Part shown: in pieces, positions 1 through 6,666 of the stretch | How positions within the stretch are numbered: position 1 is the first letter of the stretch | Layout of the letters: each line of letters starts with the position of its first letter | Assembly: GCA_039807785.1 (NCBI GenBank) | Contig: JBDHRX010000134.1 | Coordinates: 1-7,749 of the forward strand | Reading direction: 5' to 3' | Source: Zeimonas sp039807785 | Lineage (GTDB): Bacteria; Pseudomonadota; Gammaproteobacteria; Burkholderiales; Burkholderiaceae_E | Length of the DNA stretch: 7,749 nt | Translations under genes and position numbers: made by a program | The notes under the pieces: generated by a model | The model's input: only the letters and a program-made list of their open reading frames with translations | The model's database searches: none | What the model was told of the DNA's origin: nothing

Positions 1-972
1 GACCCCGCCGGCCCGCGCGCGCCCCGCGCCGCCGAAGCGGTTGCACAGCGCTCCCGCGCCGCCGGGCGCCTCGAGCGGCGCGCGCACGCTCACCGTCAGC
101 AGGCCGTCGCCGCCGGGCCGCGCGATCGCGTGCGCACGCCGGGGATGCGCCAGGGCCAGGGCATTGGCCAGGCTGCCGATCACGCGCCGCGCCCAGCGGG
201 CATCGGGCAGCAGGTAGACCGCGCCGCCGGCGTCCTCGTGCCAGGGCGCCTGGGCCGATGCCCGGGCGAGATCGGCGCGCCGCAGCGCGTCGATCTCGCG
301 CACCACCGGCTCGCGCTCGACCAGGACCAGCGGATCGGCATGGCGTGCCAGGATCGGGTACAGCCGCGCCGGCGCGATGCACACGTCGTCCTCGGTCTCG
401 CCGTAGGCGTTGTAGTTGATCGCCTCGCCGAGCAGGCGCAGGCGCTCCCGGGCCGGCCCGTCCAGCCCGATTCCGGCCGCCAGCCGCGTCGCCGCCTCGT
501 GCAGGTTGTCGCCGTAGGCGCCCACCGCGGCCCAGGCCCGGAAGCGGCCGTCGAGGTAGCGGTCGACCAGCATGCTGGTGCAGATCCCGCTGGCGAGATC
601 GAGGTGAGCCTCGAGCCCCGGATGCGCCGGCACCTCGCCGGTGGCATGGTGGTCGAAGTAGCGCACCCGCACCCCGCGCTCGAGCAGCGCGAGCAGCGCC
701 GCCCGGTTGCGGGCCATCGAGAGGTCGCATACCAGCACCTCGTCGCCGGCGTCGGCCCGGACGCGCTCGAGCAGCGCGATCTCGCGTTTCAGGCCGGTCA
801 CCAGCGTCGCCGCGGCACGGTGATGCAGGCGCCATTGCACGACCGAGCAGAGCCCGTCGGCATCGCCGTTGCAGACGTCGATCGAGCGGCCGGCCGGACG
901 CCGGTTCGCTTCGTCCGGTTCCGGTCCGTCCCCTTCGCTGGCCGCCGCGTCGCGCATGTCGCCATTGTGCAT
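1..972 (-). CDS. DHH-family phosphoesterase, partial (3' end beyond left edge)
   Basis: This reading frame is open on the minus strand from an ATG at 972-970 to the window edge, giving 324 codons with no stop. The predicted protein is a DHH-superfamily phosphoesterase, a metal-dependent cytoplasmic hydrolase fold used on phosphodiester or pyrophosphate bonds. The visible motifs are NGDADG at residues 35-40 (motif I), an aspartate in VCDLS (residue 82), the signature FDHH at 106-109, and a glycine-rich GGAGRARAGG stretch at 314-323 that resembles the DHHA1 nucleotide-binding loop. The domain order is therefore DHH then DHHA1, with only the extreme C-terminus missing. An in-frame TGA at 999-997 prevents any longer ORF, so 972 is the first possible ATG; a second lies at 957. 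A GAGGGAGA tract at 991-998 is 18 nt from the first ATG, rather far for a ribosome binding site. The gene is divergent from serC. The exact substrate (nano-RNA, cyclic dinucleotide or other) is unknown. Confidence 0.88.
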   Translation of the reverse strand, partial: MHNGDMRDAAASEGDGPEPDEANRRPAGRSIDVCNGDADGLCSVVQWRLHHRAAATLVTGLKREIALLERVRADAGDEVLVCDLSMARNRAALLALLERGVRVRYFDHHATGEVPAHPGLEAHLDLASGICTSMLVDRYLDGRFRAWAAVGAYGDNLHEAATRLAAGIGLDGPARERLRLLGEAINYNAYGETEDDVCIAPARLYPILARHADPLVLVEREPVVREIDALRRADLARASAQAPWHEDAGGAVYLLPDARWARRVIGSLANALALAHPRRAHAIARPGGDGLLTVSVRAPLEAPGGAGALCNRFGGAGRARAGGV

Positions 973-1056
973 CGGCCCGGCGGCGATTGATCTCCCTCAA
1001 CCCGGAATGCCGTCCGCGTCAGGCTAGAATCCACGGTCCGCAATCCGGGGGAAACC
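973..1056. promoter_or_regulatory. Divergent intergenic region between the DHH gene and serC
   Basis: These 84 bp separate the start codons of two genes that point away from each other, so both must start transcription here or further inside a neighbour. On the plus strand, TAGAAT at 1025-1030 is a good -10-like hexamer placed 26 nt before the serC ATG, but no convincing -35 box lies 16-18 bp upstream. A G-rich GGGGG-GAAA tract at 1047-1054 serves as the serC ribosome binding site. On the minus strand a purine-rich GAGGGAGA lies at 991-998. No clear operator palindrome was seen. The promoter call is inference. Confidence 0.4.
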
Positions 1057-2136
1057 ATGCGACAGGTGTTCAACTTCAGCGCCGGGCCCGCAGTCCTGCC
1101 CGAGGAAGTGCTCGCGCAGGCCGCGGCCGAGATGCTCGACTGGCACGGCAGCGGCCAGTCGGTGATGGAGATGAGCCATCGCGGCAAGGAGTACATGAGC
1201 ATCCACGCGCAGGCCGAGCAGGACCTGCGCGAGCTGATGGGCATCCCGTCGAGCTACAAGGTGCTGTTCCTGCAGGGCGGCGCGACGATGCAGTTCGCGA
1301 TGGTGCCGATCAACCTGATGCGCGGCAGGACGGCCGACTACGTGAGCACCGGCGAATGGTCGAAGAAGGCCATCAAGGAGGCCAGGCTCTTCGGCGCGGT
1401 GAACGTCGCGGCTTCCTCCGAGGACCGCCAGTTCAGCTACATGCCCGCGCAATCCTCGTGGCGCCCGTCGGCCGATGCGGCCTACCTGCATTACTGCGCC
1501 AACGAGACGATCGGCGGGGTCGAGTGCTTCTGGACCCCCGACACCGGCGCGGTGCCGCTCGTGGCCGACGTCTCCTCGAACTTCCTGTCGCGGCCGGTCG
1601 ATGTCGCCGCGCACGGCCTGCTGTACGGGGGCGCGCAGAAGAACATCGGCCCCGCGGGCCTGACGATCGTGATCGTCCGCGACGACCTCCTGGGCCATGC
1701 CCCCAAGGGCACGCCGACGATGCTCGACTACAAGGTCCAGGCCGACGCCGACTCGATGCTGAACACGCCGCCGACCTGGGCGGTGTACATCGCGGGGCTG
1801 GTGTTCCAGTGGATCAAGCGGCAGGGCGGCGTCGCGGCGATGGAGCGGCGCAACGCCGAGAAGGCGGCGCTGCTCTACGACTACCTGGACGGCACCCGGT
1901 TCTACCGCAATCCGGTCGAGCGCGCGGACCGCTCGCGCATGAACGTCCCGTTCACGCTGCCCGACGCGGCGCTCGACGAGCCGTTCCTGAAGGGCGCGAA
2001 GGAGCGCCGGCTGCTGCAGCTCAAGGGGCACCGGTCGGTCGGCGGCATGCGCGCCTCGATCTACAACGCCATGCCGATCGAGGGCGTCCGGGCGCTGGTC
2101 GAGTACATGCGCGAGTTCGAGCGGCGCAACGGCTGA
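1057..2136 (+). CDS. serC: Phosphoserine aminotransferase
   Basis: This gene encodes the PLP-dependent, cytoplasmic aminotransferase that converts 3-phosphohydroxypyruvate plus glutamate to O-phosphoserine and 2-oxoglutarate. SerC enzymes often also act on the 4-phosphoerythronate branch of PLP synthesis. The 359-residue length matches the family. It opens with FNFSAGPAVLP (residues 5-15). It then shows SHRGKEY (40-46), FLQGGAT (71-77, cofactor phosphate-binding loop) and ADVSSNFLSRP (170-180). The PLP lysine is K195 in GGAQKN, and the C-terminus VGGMRASIYNAMP is canonical. The ATG at 1057 is preceded by a G-rich ribosome binding site and starts exactly at the family's usual N-terminus. serA begins 10 nt after its stop, so the two are almost certainly co-transcribed and supply consecutive steps of serine synthesis. 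No damage is visible. Confidence 0.97.
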   Translation: MRQVFNFSAGPAVLPEEVLAQAAAEMLDWHGSGQSVMEMSHRGKEYMSIHAQAEQDLRELMGIPSSYKVLFLQGGATMQFAMVPINLMRGRTADYVSTGEWSKKAIKEARLFGAVNVAASSEDRQFSYMPAQSSWRPSADAAYLHYCANETIGGVECFWTPDTGAVPLVADVSSNFLSRPVDVAAHGLLYGGAQKNIGPAGLTIVIVRDDLLGHAPKGTPTMLDYKVQADADSMLNTPPTWAVYIAGLVFQWIKRQGGVAAMERRNAEKAALLYDYLDGTRFYRNPVERADRSRMNVPFTLPDAALDEPFLKGAKERRLLQLKGHRSVGGMRASIYNAMPIEGVRALVEYMREFERRNG

Positions 2137-2146
2137 GCAGCGCGCC

Positions 2147-3331
2147 ATGCCCGCCCCGATCAGCGTCCTGGTCCTGAACCGGATCTCGCAGCACGGCCTC
2201 GGGCGGCTGCCGGCCGAACGCTACCGGGTCGGCGCGGACATCGCCGACCCCGACGCGATCCTGGTCCGCTCGGCCGACCTGCACGCGATGCAGATCCCCG
2301 CCAGCGTGCGCGCGATCGGCCGCGCCGGCGCCGGCACCAACAACATCCCGGTGGCCGCGATGAGCGCGCGCGGCGTGCCGGTGTTCAACGCGCCCGGCGC
2401 AAACGCCAACGCGGTGAAGGAGCTGGTGCTCGCGGGCATGCTGATGGCCGCGCGCAACCTTCCGGCCGCGCTGCGCTTCGTCGCCGCCCTCGATCCGGCC
2501 GCGCCCGACATGGAGCGCGCGGTCGAGGACGGCAAGAAGGCGTTCGCGGGCGTCGAGCTGGCCGGGCACACGCTGGGCGTGATCGGGCTCGGGCGGATCG
2601 GCTGTCTGGTCGCCGACGCCGCGATCCGGCTCGGCATGGACGTCGTCGGCCACGACCCCGAGATCACCGTCGACGCGGCCTGGAGCCTGCCGTCGCAGGT
2701 GCGGCGCGCGGACTCGGTCGCCGCGCTGCTCGCGGCCTCGGACTTCGTCACGCTGCACGTGCCGCTGGTGAACGCCACCCGCCACCTGATCGGCGCGAGC
2801 GTGCTGCCGCGGATGCGCGAGGGCGCCGTGCTGCTGAACTTCTCGCGCGAAGGCGTCGTCGACGAGGCCGCGGTGGTCGCCGCGCTGGAGGCCGGCCGGC
2901 TGCGCCACTACGTCTGCGATTTCCCCTCCCCCGCGGTCAATGCGCATCCGCGCACGATCGCGCTGCCGCACCTGGGCGCCTCGACGCGCGAGGCCGAGGA
3001 CAACTGCGCGGCGATGGTCGCCGACCAGCTGCGCGACTATTTCGAGCACGGCAACGTCCGCAACGCGGTCAACTTCCCCGACGCGGCCGCGCCGCGCGAG
3101 TCCGGCTTCCGGGTCGCGATCGCCAACGCCAACGTCCCGAACATGCTGGGCCAGATCTCGACCGCGATGGCGCAGGCCGGGCTGAACATCCACACCATGC
3201 TGAACCGGTCGCGCGGCGACATGGCCTACACGATCGTCGACGTCGACAGCCCGGTCCCCGCGCCCGCGATCGCCGCGATCGCCGCGATCGAGGGGGTGCT
3301 CGCGGTCCGCTACCTGCCCCTGCCCGCCTGA
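2147..3331 (+). CDS. serA: D-3-phosphoglycerate dehydrogenase, short ACT-domain type
   Basis: The 394-residue product oxidises 3-phosphoglycerate to 3-phosphohydroxypyruvate with NAD, the committed step of serine synthesis. The N-terminal substrate domain has RAGAGTNNIP (59-68) and NAPGANANAVKE (81-92). The Rossmann domain has GVIGLGRIG (144-152). The catalytic Arg is R234 in NFSREGVVDE, and the catalytic His is H275 in LPHLGASTREAE. A C-terminal ACT domain (about 322-394, RVAIANANVPNMLGQIST onward) is the likely serine feedback site. There is no intervening ASB domain, and the segment that carries the catalytic Glu in the classical D-2-hydroxyacid dehydrogenase motif (DVF-x-x-EP) reads CDFPSPAV, without Glu. 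From memory, short SerA proteins of Firmicutes share this layout. The start follows serC by 10 nt without a strong Shine-Dalgarno sequence, which suggests translational coupling. A different 2-hydroxyacid substrate is possible, but the serC linkage argues for SerA. Confidence 0.92.
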   Translation: MPAPISVLVLNRISQHGLGRLPAERYRVGADIADPDAILVRSADLHAMQIPASVRAIGRAGAGTNNIPVAAMSARGVPVFNAPGANANAVKELVLAGMLMAARNLPAALRFVAALDPAAPDMERAVEDGKKAFAGVELAGHTLGVIGLGRIGCLVADAAIRLGMDVVGHDPEITVDAAWSLPSQVRRADSVAALLAASDFVTLHVPLVNATRHLIGASVLPRMREGAVLLNFSREGVVDEAAVVAALEAGRLRHYVCDFPSPAVNAHPRTIALPHLGASTREAEDNCAAMVADQLRDYFEHGNVRNAVNFPDAAAPRESGFRVAIANANVPNMLGQISTAMAQAGLNIHTMLNRSRGDMAYTIVDVDSPVPAPAIAAIAAIEGVLAVRYLPLPA

Positions 3332-3460
3332 CACGCGCGCGCGGCGCGCTTCGCTACAATGTCGCCCTGACGCGCCTGCGGGCCCCTGCCGTCACCGGGG
3401 CGCGGCCGCCATCGCGCCGGACATCCCCCCAGCCACCCCTGCACGTGAAGGAGCTCCCAG
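3332..3460 (+). promoter_or_regulatory. Leader and possible promoter of the TRAP operon
   Basis: This 129-bp gap lies between serA and dctP. TACAAT at 3355-3360, inside GCTACAAT, is a good -10-like hexamer and matches in form the GCTAGAAT found upstream of serC. A CTGACA at 3328-3333 overlapping the serA stop resembles a -35 box, but its 21-bp spacing is too long, so the -35 is unresolved. If transcription starts just after the -10, the leader would be roughly 90 nt. It could fold GGCGCG (3399-3404) with CGCGCC (3413-3418), or GCCCC (3382-3386) with GGGGC (3397-3401). Short stems like these are common by chance in DNA of this composition. No T-run terminator for serA is visible. Confidence 0.4.
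3448..3453 (+). promoter_or_regulatory. Ribosome binding site of dctP
   Basis: AAGGAG lies 7 nt before the ATG at 3461. It is the best Shine-Dalgarno match in the window and fixes the dctP start, in keeping with strong expression of a periplasmic binding protein. Confidence 0.85.
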
Positions 3461-4507
3461 ATGGATCGCCGTTCCCTGCTGAAAGCCGGCGCCGCCGGCT
3501 CCGCCTCGCTGGCCGCGCCGTTCGTCGTCACCCGCGCCGCGCACGCCCAGAACTACCGCGCCGAATACCGGGTCTCCACCGTCGTCGGCACCGCGTTCCC
3601 CTGGGGCAAGGGCGCCGAGATCTGGATCAACCTGGTCCGCGAGCGCACGCAGGGCCGGATCAACATGAAGCTGTATCCCGGCGTCTCGCTGATCAACGGC
3701 GACCAGACGCGGGAGTTCTCCGCGATCCGGCAGGGCGTGATCGACCTGGCGGTGGGCTCGACGATCAACTGGTCGCCCCAGATCAGGGAGCTGAACCTGT
3801 TCTCGCTGCCGTTCCTGGCGCGCGACCACGCGGGCATCGACGCGCTCACCCAGGGCGAGGTCGGCAAGCGCATCCTGCAGATCGTCGAGAAGGCCGGCGT
3901 CGTGCCGCTCGCCTGGGGCGAGAACGGCTTCCGCGAGGTCACGAACTCCAAGCGCGAGATCCGCACGCCGGCCGACATGAAGGGCCTGAAGTTCCGCGTC
4001 GTCGGCTCGCCGATCTTCAACGACACCTTCACCGCGCTGGGCGCGAACCCCACCCAGATGAGCTGGGCCGACGCGCAGCCCGCCCTCGCCTCGGGCGCGG
4101 TCGAGGGCCAGGAAAACCCGCTGCACATCTTCACCGCCGCCAAGCTGCACACGCTGGCGCAGAAGTTCGTCACGCTGTGGGACTACGTGGCCGACCCGCT
4201 GATCTTCGTCGCCAACCGCGACGTCTGGAACACCTGGACGCCGGCCGACCGCGACATCGTCCGCGCCGCGGCGCTCGAGGCCGGCAAGCAGGAGATCGCG
4301 ATCGCGCGCAAGGGACTGAGCGGCCCCGACACCTCGATGATCAAGGAGGTCGAGGCGCTCGGCGTGAAGGTCACCCGGCTGAGCGACGCCGAGAAACAGG
4401 TGTTCGAGAAAACGATCAAGCCCGTCTACGACAAGTGGTCGAAGCAGATCGGCACCGACCTGGTCAAGCGCGCCGAAGCCGCGGTGGCGGCCCGCAGGAA
4501 GGCCTGA
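3461..4507 (+). CDS. dctP: TRAP transporter solute-binding protein (DctP family)
   Basis: This is the periplasmic substrate-binding subunit of a tripartite ATP-independent transporter; it captures the solute and delivers it to DctQ/DctM. The 348-residue length is typical. Residues 1-29 form a signal peptide with a twin-arginine-like RRSLLK at 3-8, a hydrophobic stretch, and a likely cleavage after AHA (27-29). The mature protein has the DctP pattern, including GTAFPWGKGAE (43-53), LYPGVSLINGD (71-81), LPFLARDH (116-123) and MKGLKFRV (173-180). R179 lies where the family's carboxylate-binding arginine is usually found. It continues with MSWADAQPALASGAVEGQENP (200-220), whose QEN is conserved. 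The start is set by a strong ribosome binding site. It is followed by dctQ after a hairpin-rich gap. The substrate is unknown; organic acids are typical for the family. Plain dctP is used as a family symbol, not as proof of C4-dicarboxylate specificity. Confidence 0.94.
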   Translation: MDRRSLLKAGAAGSASLAAPFVVTRAAHAQNYRAEYRVSTVVGTAFPWGKGAEIWINLVRERTQGRINMKLYPGVSLINGDQTREFSAIRQGVIDLAVGSTINWSPQIRELNLFSLPFLARDHAGIDALTQGEVGKRILQIVEKAGVVPLAWGENGFREVTNSKREIRTPADMKGLKFRVVGSPIFNDTFTALGANPTQMSWADAQPALASGAVEGQENPLHIFTAAKLHTLAQKFVTLWDYVADPLIFVANRDVWNTWTPADRDIVRAAALEAGKQEIAIARKGLSGPDTSMIKEVEALGVKVTRLSDAEKQVFEKTIKPVYDKWSKQIGTDLVKRAEAAVAARRKA

Positions 4508-4607
4508 GCGCACCGGAACGCCGGCCCTGCCGGCGCGGCGGGGCCGGGTTCGCCCGGCCCGCCGCACGCGCGTGCGCGCGCCCCGAGCCCTCTTCGTCCA
4601 GCACCCG
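4508..4607 (+). repeat. Intercistronic tandem hairpins between dctP and dctQ
   Basis: Three inverted repeats follow each other. The first, at 4519-4535, pairs CGCCGGC with GCCGGCG (7 bp, 3-nt loop). The second, at 4537-4563, pairs GGGCCGGG with CCCGGCCC around a TTCG loop (8 bp), continuing for 3 more pairs beyond a single bulged G. The third, at 4563-4576, is a perfect 14-bp palindrome around GCACGCGCGTGC. No T-run follows, so this is not a classical intrinsic terminator. By analogy with other binding-protein transport operons, such structures could protect dctP mRNA or reduce read-through, giving more DctP than membrane subunits. That role is inference. Confidence 0.6.
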
Positions 4608-5117
4608 ATGCCCGACCCCGAACAGGCTCCTGCGTCCCCCGACGCCCCGACCGACCCCGACCGCGATCGCCGCCTGCCCGAAGACTGGGGGGGCGCGATC
4701 ACCATGGGCCTGCTCGGGGCGATCACCTTCGGCAACGTCGTCGCGCGCTATTTCACCAGCGAATCGTTCGCCTGGACCGAGGAGATCTCGATCGCGCTGA
4801 TGGTCGTGCTGACGATGGTCGCGGCGAGCGCGGCCGTCCGGCGCGACCGCCACATCCGCATCGAGATCTTCTTCGCCGCCGGCTCGCCCGGGCGCCGCCG
4901 GCGGCTGGCGATCCTCTCGGCGCTCGCGACGACGCTGGCCTTCCTCGCGATCTTCGGGCTGTCGCTGCGGCTGCTCTGGGACGACTACCGCTACGAGGTC
5001 ACTTCCCCGGGGATCGGCGTGCCGCAGTGGTGGTACACGCTCTGGCTGCCGGCGCTCGCGCTGCTGATCGCGGCCCGCGGCGCGCAACTGCTGGTACGCC
5101 ACCTCACCGGACGCTGA
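4608..5117 (+). CDS. dctQ: TRAP transporter small permease subunit (DctQ family)
   Basis: This gene encodes the four-helix inner-membrane subunit that pairs with DctM in TRAP transporters. From the ATG at 4608 the product is 169 residues, a usual DctQ size. About 26 polar, Pro/Asp-rich residues precede the first helix (about 28-48). Further helices lie at about 59-78, 101-123 and 141-164. The core SFAWTEEISIALMV (53-66) followed by RRDRHIRIE (78-86) is the characteristic DctQ signature. An in-frame GTG at 4572 would add 12 residues, but that codon sits inside a perfect palindrome (4563-4576), so the ATG is preferred; neither start has a clear ribosome binding site. The stop is followed after one base by the dctM start (TGAGATG), so translation of the two is probably coupled. 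Confidence 0.9.
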   Translation: MPDPEQAPASPDAPTDPDRDRRLPEDWGGAITMGLLGAITFGNVVARYFTSESFAWTEEISIALMVVLTMVAASAAVRRDRHIRIEIFFAAGSPGRRRRLAILSALATTLAFLAIFGLSLRLLWDDYRYEVTSPGIGVPQWWYTLWLPALALLIAARGAQLLVRHLTGR

Positions 5118-5118
5118 G

Positions 5119-6402
5119 ATGATCGGCACCGCGATCTTCGTGCTGTTCGCCGTCCTGATGCTGGCCGGCGTGCCGATCGGGGTCGCGCTCATGCTCGCGG
5201 GCTCGCTCGCCATCGGCCTGGCCGACCTCGGGTGGCTCTCGATCCCGAACAACTTCTACGCCGGCATCGCCAAGTACCCGCTGCTCGCGCTGCCGATGTT
5301 CGTCCTGGTCGGGTCGGTCTTCGACCGCTCGGGCGTCGCGCAGCGGCTGGTCAACTTCGCGGTGGCGATCGTCGGCCGCGGGCCGGGCATGCTGCCGATG
5401 GTCGCCATCGGCGTGGCGATGTTCCTCGGCGGCATCTCGGGATCGGGCCCGGCCAACGCGGCTGCCGTCGGCGGCGTGATGCTCGCGGCGATGGCGCGCG
5501 CGGGCTACCCGCCCGCCTACTCGGCGAGCGTGATCGGGGCCGCGGCGGCCACCGACATCCTGATCCCGCCGTCGATCGCCTTCATCGTCTACTCGGTGAT
5601 GGTGCCCGGGGCGTCGGTCCCGGCACTGTTCGCCGCCGGCATGGTGCCCGGCGTGCTCGCGGGCCTGGCGCTGATCGTGCCCGCGATCTGGATGGCGCGC
5701 CGGCACGGCTTCGGCGCCGGCGAGCAGGGACAGCCCCGGCCACCGTTCCTGCGCTCGCTGCGCGAAGCCACCTGGGGGCTGTTCGCCCCGGTGCTGATCC
5801 TGGGCGGCATGCGCGCCGGCTGGTTCACGCCGACCGAGGCGGCGGTCGTCGCCGTGGTCTACGGGCTGTTCGTCGGCATGGTGGTCTACCGGAGCATCCG
5901 CATCGGCGACCTGGCCGAGATCTTCATGGAGGCGGCGGAGATCTCCGGGGTCATCATGGTGGTGGTCGCGCTGGCGAGCATCTTCGCCTACGCGGTCAGC
6001 ACGCTCGGCATCGTCGATCCACTGGCGCGGACGATCCTGGACAGCGGCATGGGCGGCGGCTGGGCGCTGACGGCGGTGGTGGCGGTGTTGCTGATGGTCG
6101 GGATGGTGCTCGACGGCATCTCGATCTTCCTCATCTTCGTGCCGCTGCTGATGCCGCTGATGAAGGGCTTCGACTGGGATCCGGTCTGGTTCGGCGTCCT
6201 GCTCACCTACATGGTCGCGATCGGCCAGTTCACGCCGCCGATGGCGGTGAACCTGATGGTGTCGGCGCGGCTCGCCGGCGTGCGGATCGAGCAGACCGTG
6301 CCCTGGGTGATCTGGTTCGTGTTCGCGATGCTGCTGGTGCTGATCGCGGTCATCGCGGTGCCCGACCTCGCGCTCTGGCTGCCGCGCGCGCTCCACTACT
6401 GA
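5119..6402 (+). CDS. dctM: TRAP transporter large permease subunit (DctM family)
   Basis: This gene encodes the large inner-membrane subunit that forms the ion-coupled translocation pathway. The 427 residues are full length for the family and almost entirely hydrophobic, consistent with about 11-12 helices. Recognisable DctM features are the N-terminal LAGVPIGVALMLAGS (15-29), LLALPMFVLVGSVFDRSG (55-72) and MFLGGISGSGPANAAAVGG (101-119). The next is ATDILIPPSIAFIVY (144-158). The symmetry-related second half contains WFTPTEAAVVAVVYGL (235-250), GMVLDGISIFLIFVPLLMP (328-346) and the C-terminal GQFTPPMAVNLMV (369-381). TRAP large subunits generally use sodium gradients, but the coupling ion cannot be read here. 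The gene starts one base after dctQ ends. It is the last transporter gene before the insertion element. Confidence 0.95.
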   Translation: MIGTAIFVLFAVLMLAGVPIGVALMLAGSLAIGLADLGWLSIPNNFYAGIAKYPLLALPMFVLVGSVFDRSGVAQRLVNFAVAIVGRGPGMLPMVAIGVAMFLGGISGSGPANAAAVGGVMLAAMARAGYPPAYSASVIGAAAATDILIPPSIAFIVYSVMVPGASVPALFAAGMVPGVLAGLALIVPAIWMARRHGFGAGEQGQPRPPFLRSLREATWGLFAPVLILGGMRAGWFTPTEAAVVAVVYGLFVGMVVYRSIRIGDLAEIFMEAAEISGVIMVVVALASIFAYAVSTLGIVDPLARTILDSGMGGGWALTAVVAVLLMVGMVLDGISIFLIFVPLLMPLMKGFDWDPVWFGVLLTYMVAIGQFTPPMAVNLMVSARLAGVRIEQTVPWVIWFVFAMLLVLIAVIAVPDLALWLPRALHY

Positions 6403-6510
6403 CGCGAAGCTGCCGACGCGGGGCGCAGCCCGGCACGGGCCGCAGCGGGCGGCCGCAGCCGGCGCGCGCGGCGGGGGCTCCAGGACGGCGGTCGGTGCTG
6501 GCGCACCGAC
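6403..6510 (+). repeat. GC-rich non-coding tail of dctM with nested inverted repeats
   Basis: No credible gene lies here. GGCCGCAGC occurs twice, at 6438-6446 and 6451-6459. Short stems are GCCCG (6428-6432) with CGGGC (6436-6440), and GGCCGC (6438-6443) with GCGGCC (6449-6454). The strongest is GTCGGTGC (6491-6498) with GCACCGAC (6503-6510), an 8-bp stem with a TGGC loop. It could have been the transcript end of the TRAP operon or may already belong to the insertion element. No T-run is present, so a rho-independent terminator is not called. Confidence 0.45.
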
Positions 6511-6666
6511 TGCCCTTGTATGTTCGAATCGAGCCGTTTTCGCGGTCGGTGCGCCAAACCTGTTCTTCCCTTGAGCCTCGAGCTCGTAGCGCAGCATTCG
6601 GTCAACGCACCGGCCCACTCCAACCCGAGCGATCAGCCCGAACAGTTGTCCATGAGGATGCAGAAC

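Noticed and set aside
130..990. A 286-codon plus-strand open frame opposite the DHH gene
   Set aside because: It is antisense to the phosphoesterase. Its translation is low-complexity Arg/Gly/Ala/Val with no motif, while the opposite strand carries NGDADG and FDHH.
3266..3290. Tandem 9-bp repeat GCGATCGCC (about 2.7 copies)
   Set aside because: It lies in the ACT-domain part of serA and encodes a regular Ala-Ile-Ala helix segment (residues 374-381), so it is explained by the protein.
3334..3349. Alternating CG tract after serA as a possible terminator
   Set aside because: It has no proper stem-loop and no T-run; alternating CG is expected at this base composition.
3392..4735. A 447-codon minus-strand frame, and plus-strand frame 3445-4800, over dctP
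   Set aside because: Both are compositional shadows of dctP, which has a signal peptide, family motifs and a strong ribosome binding site in its own frame.
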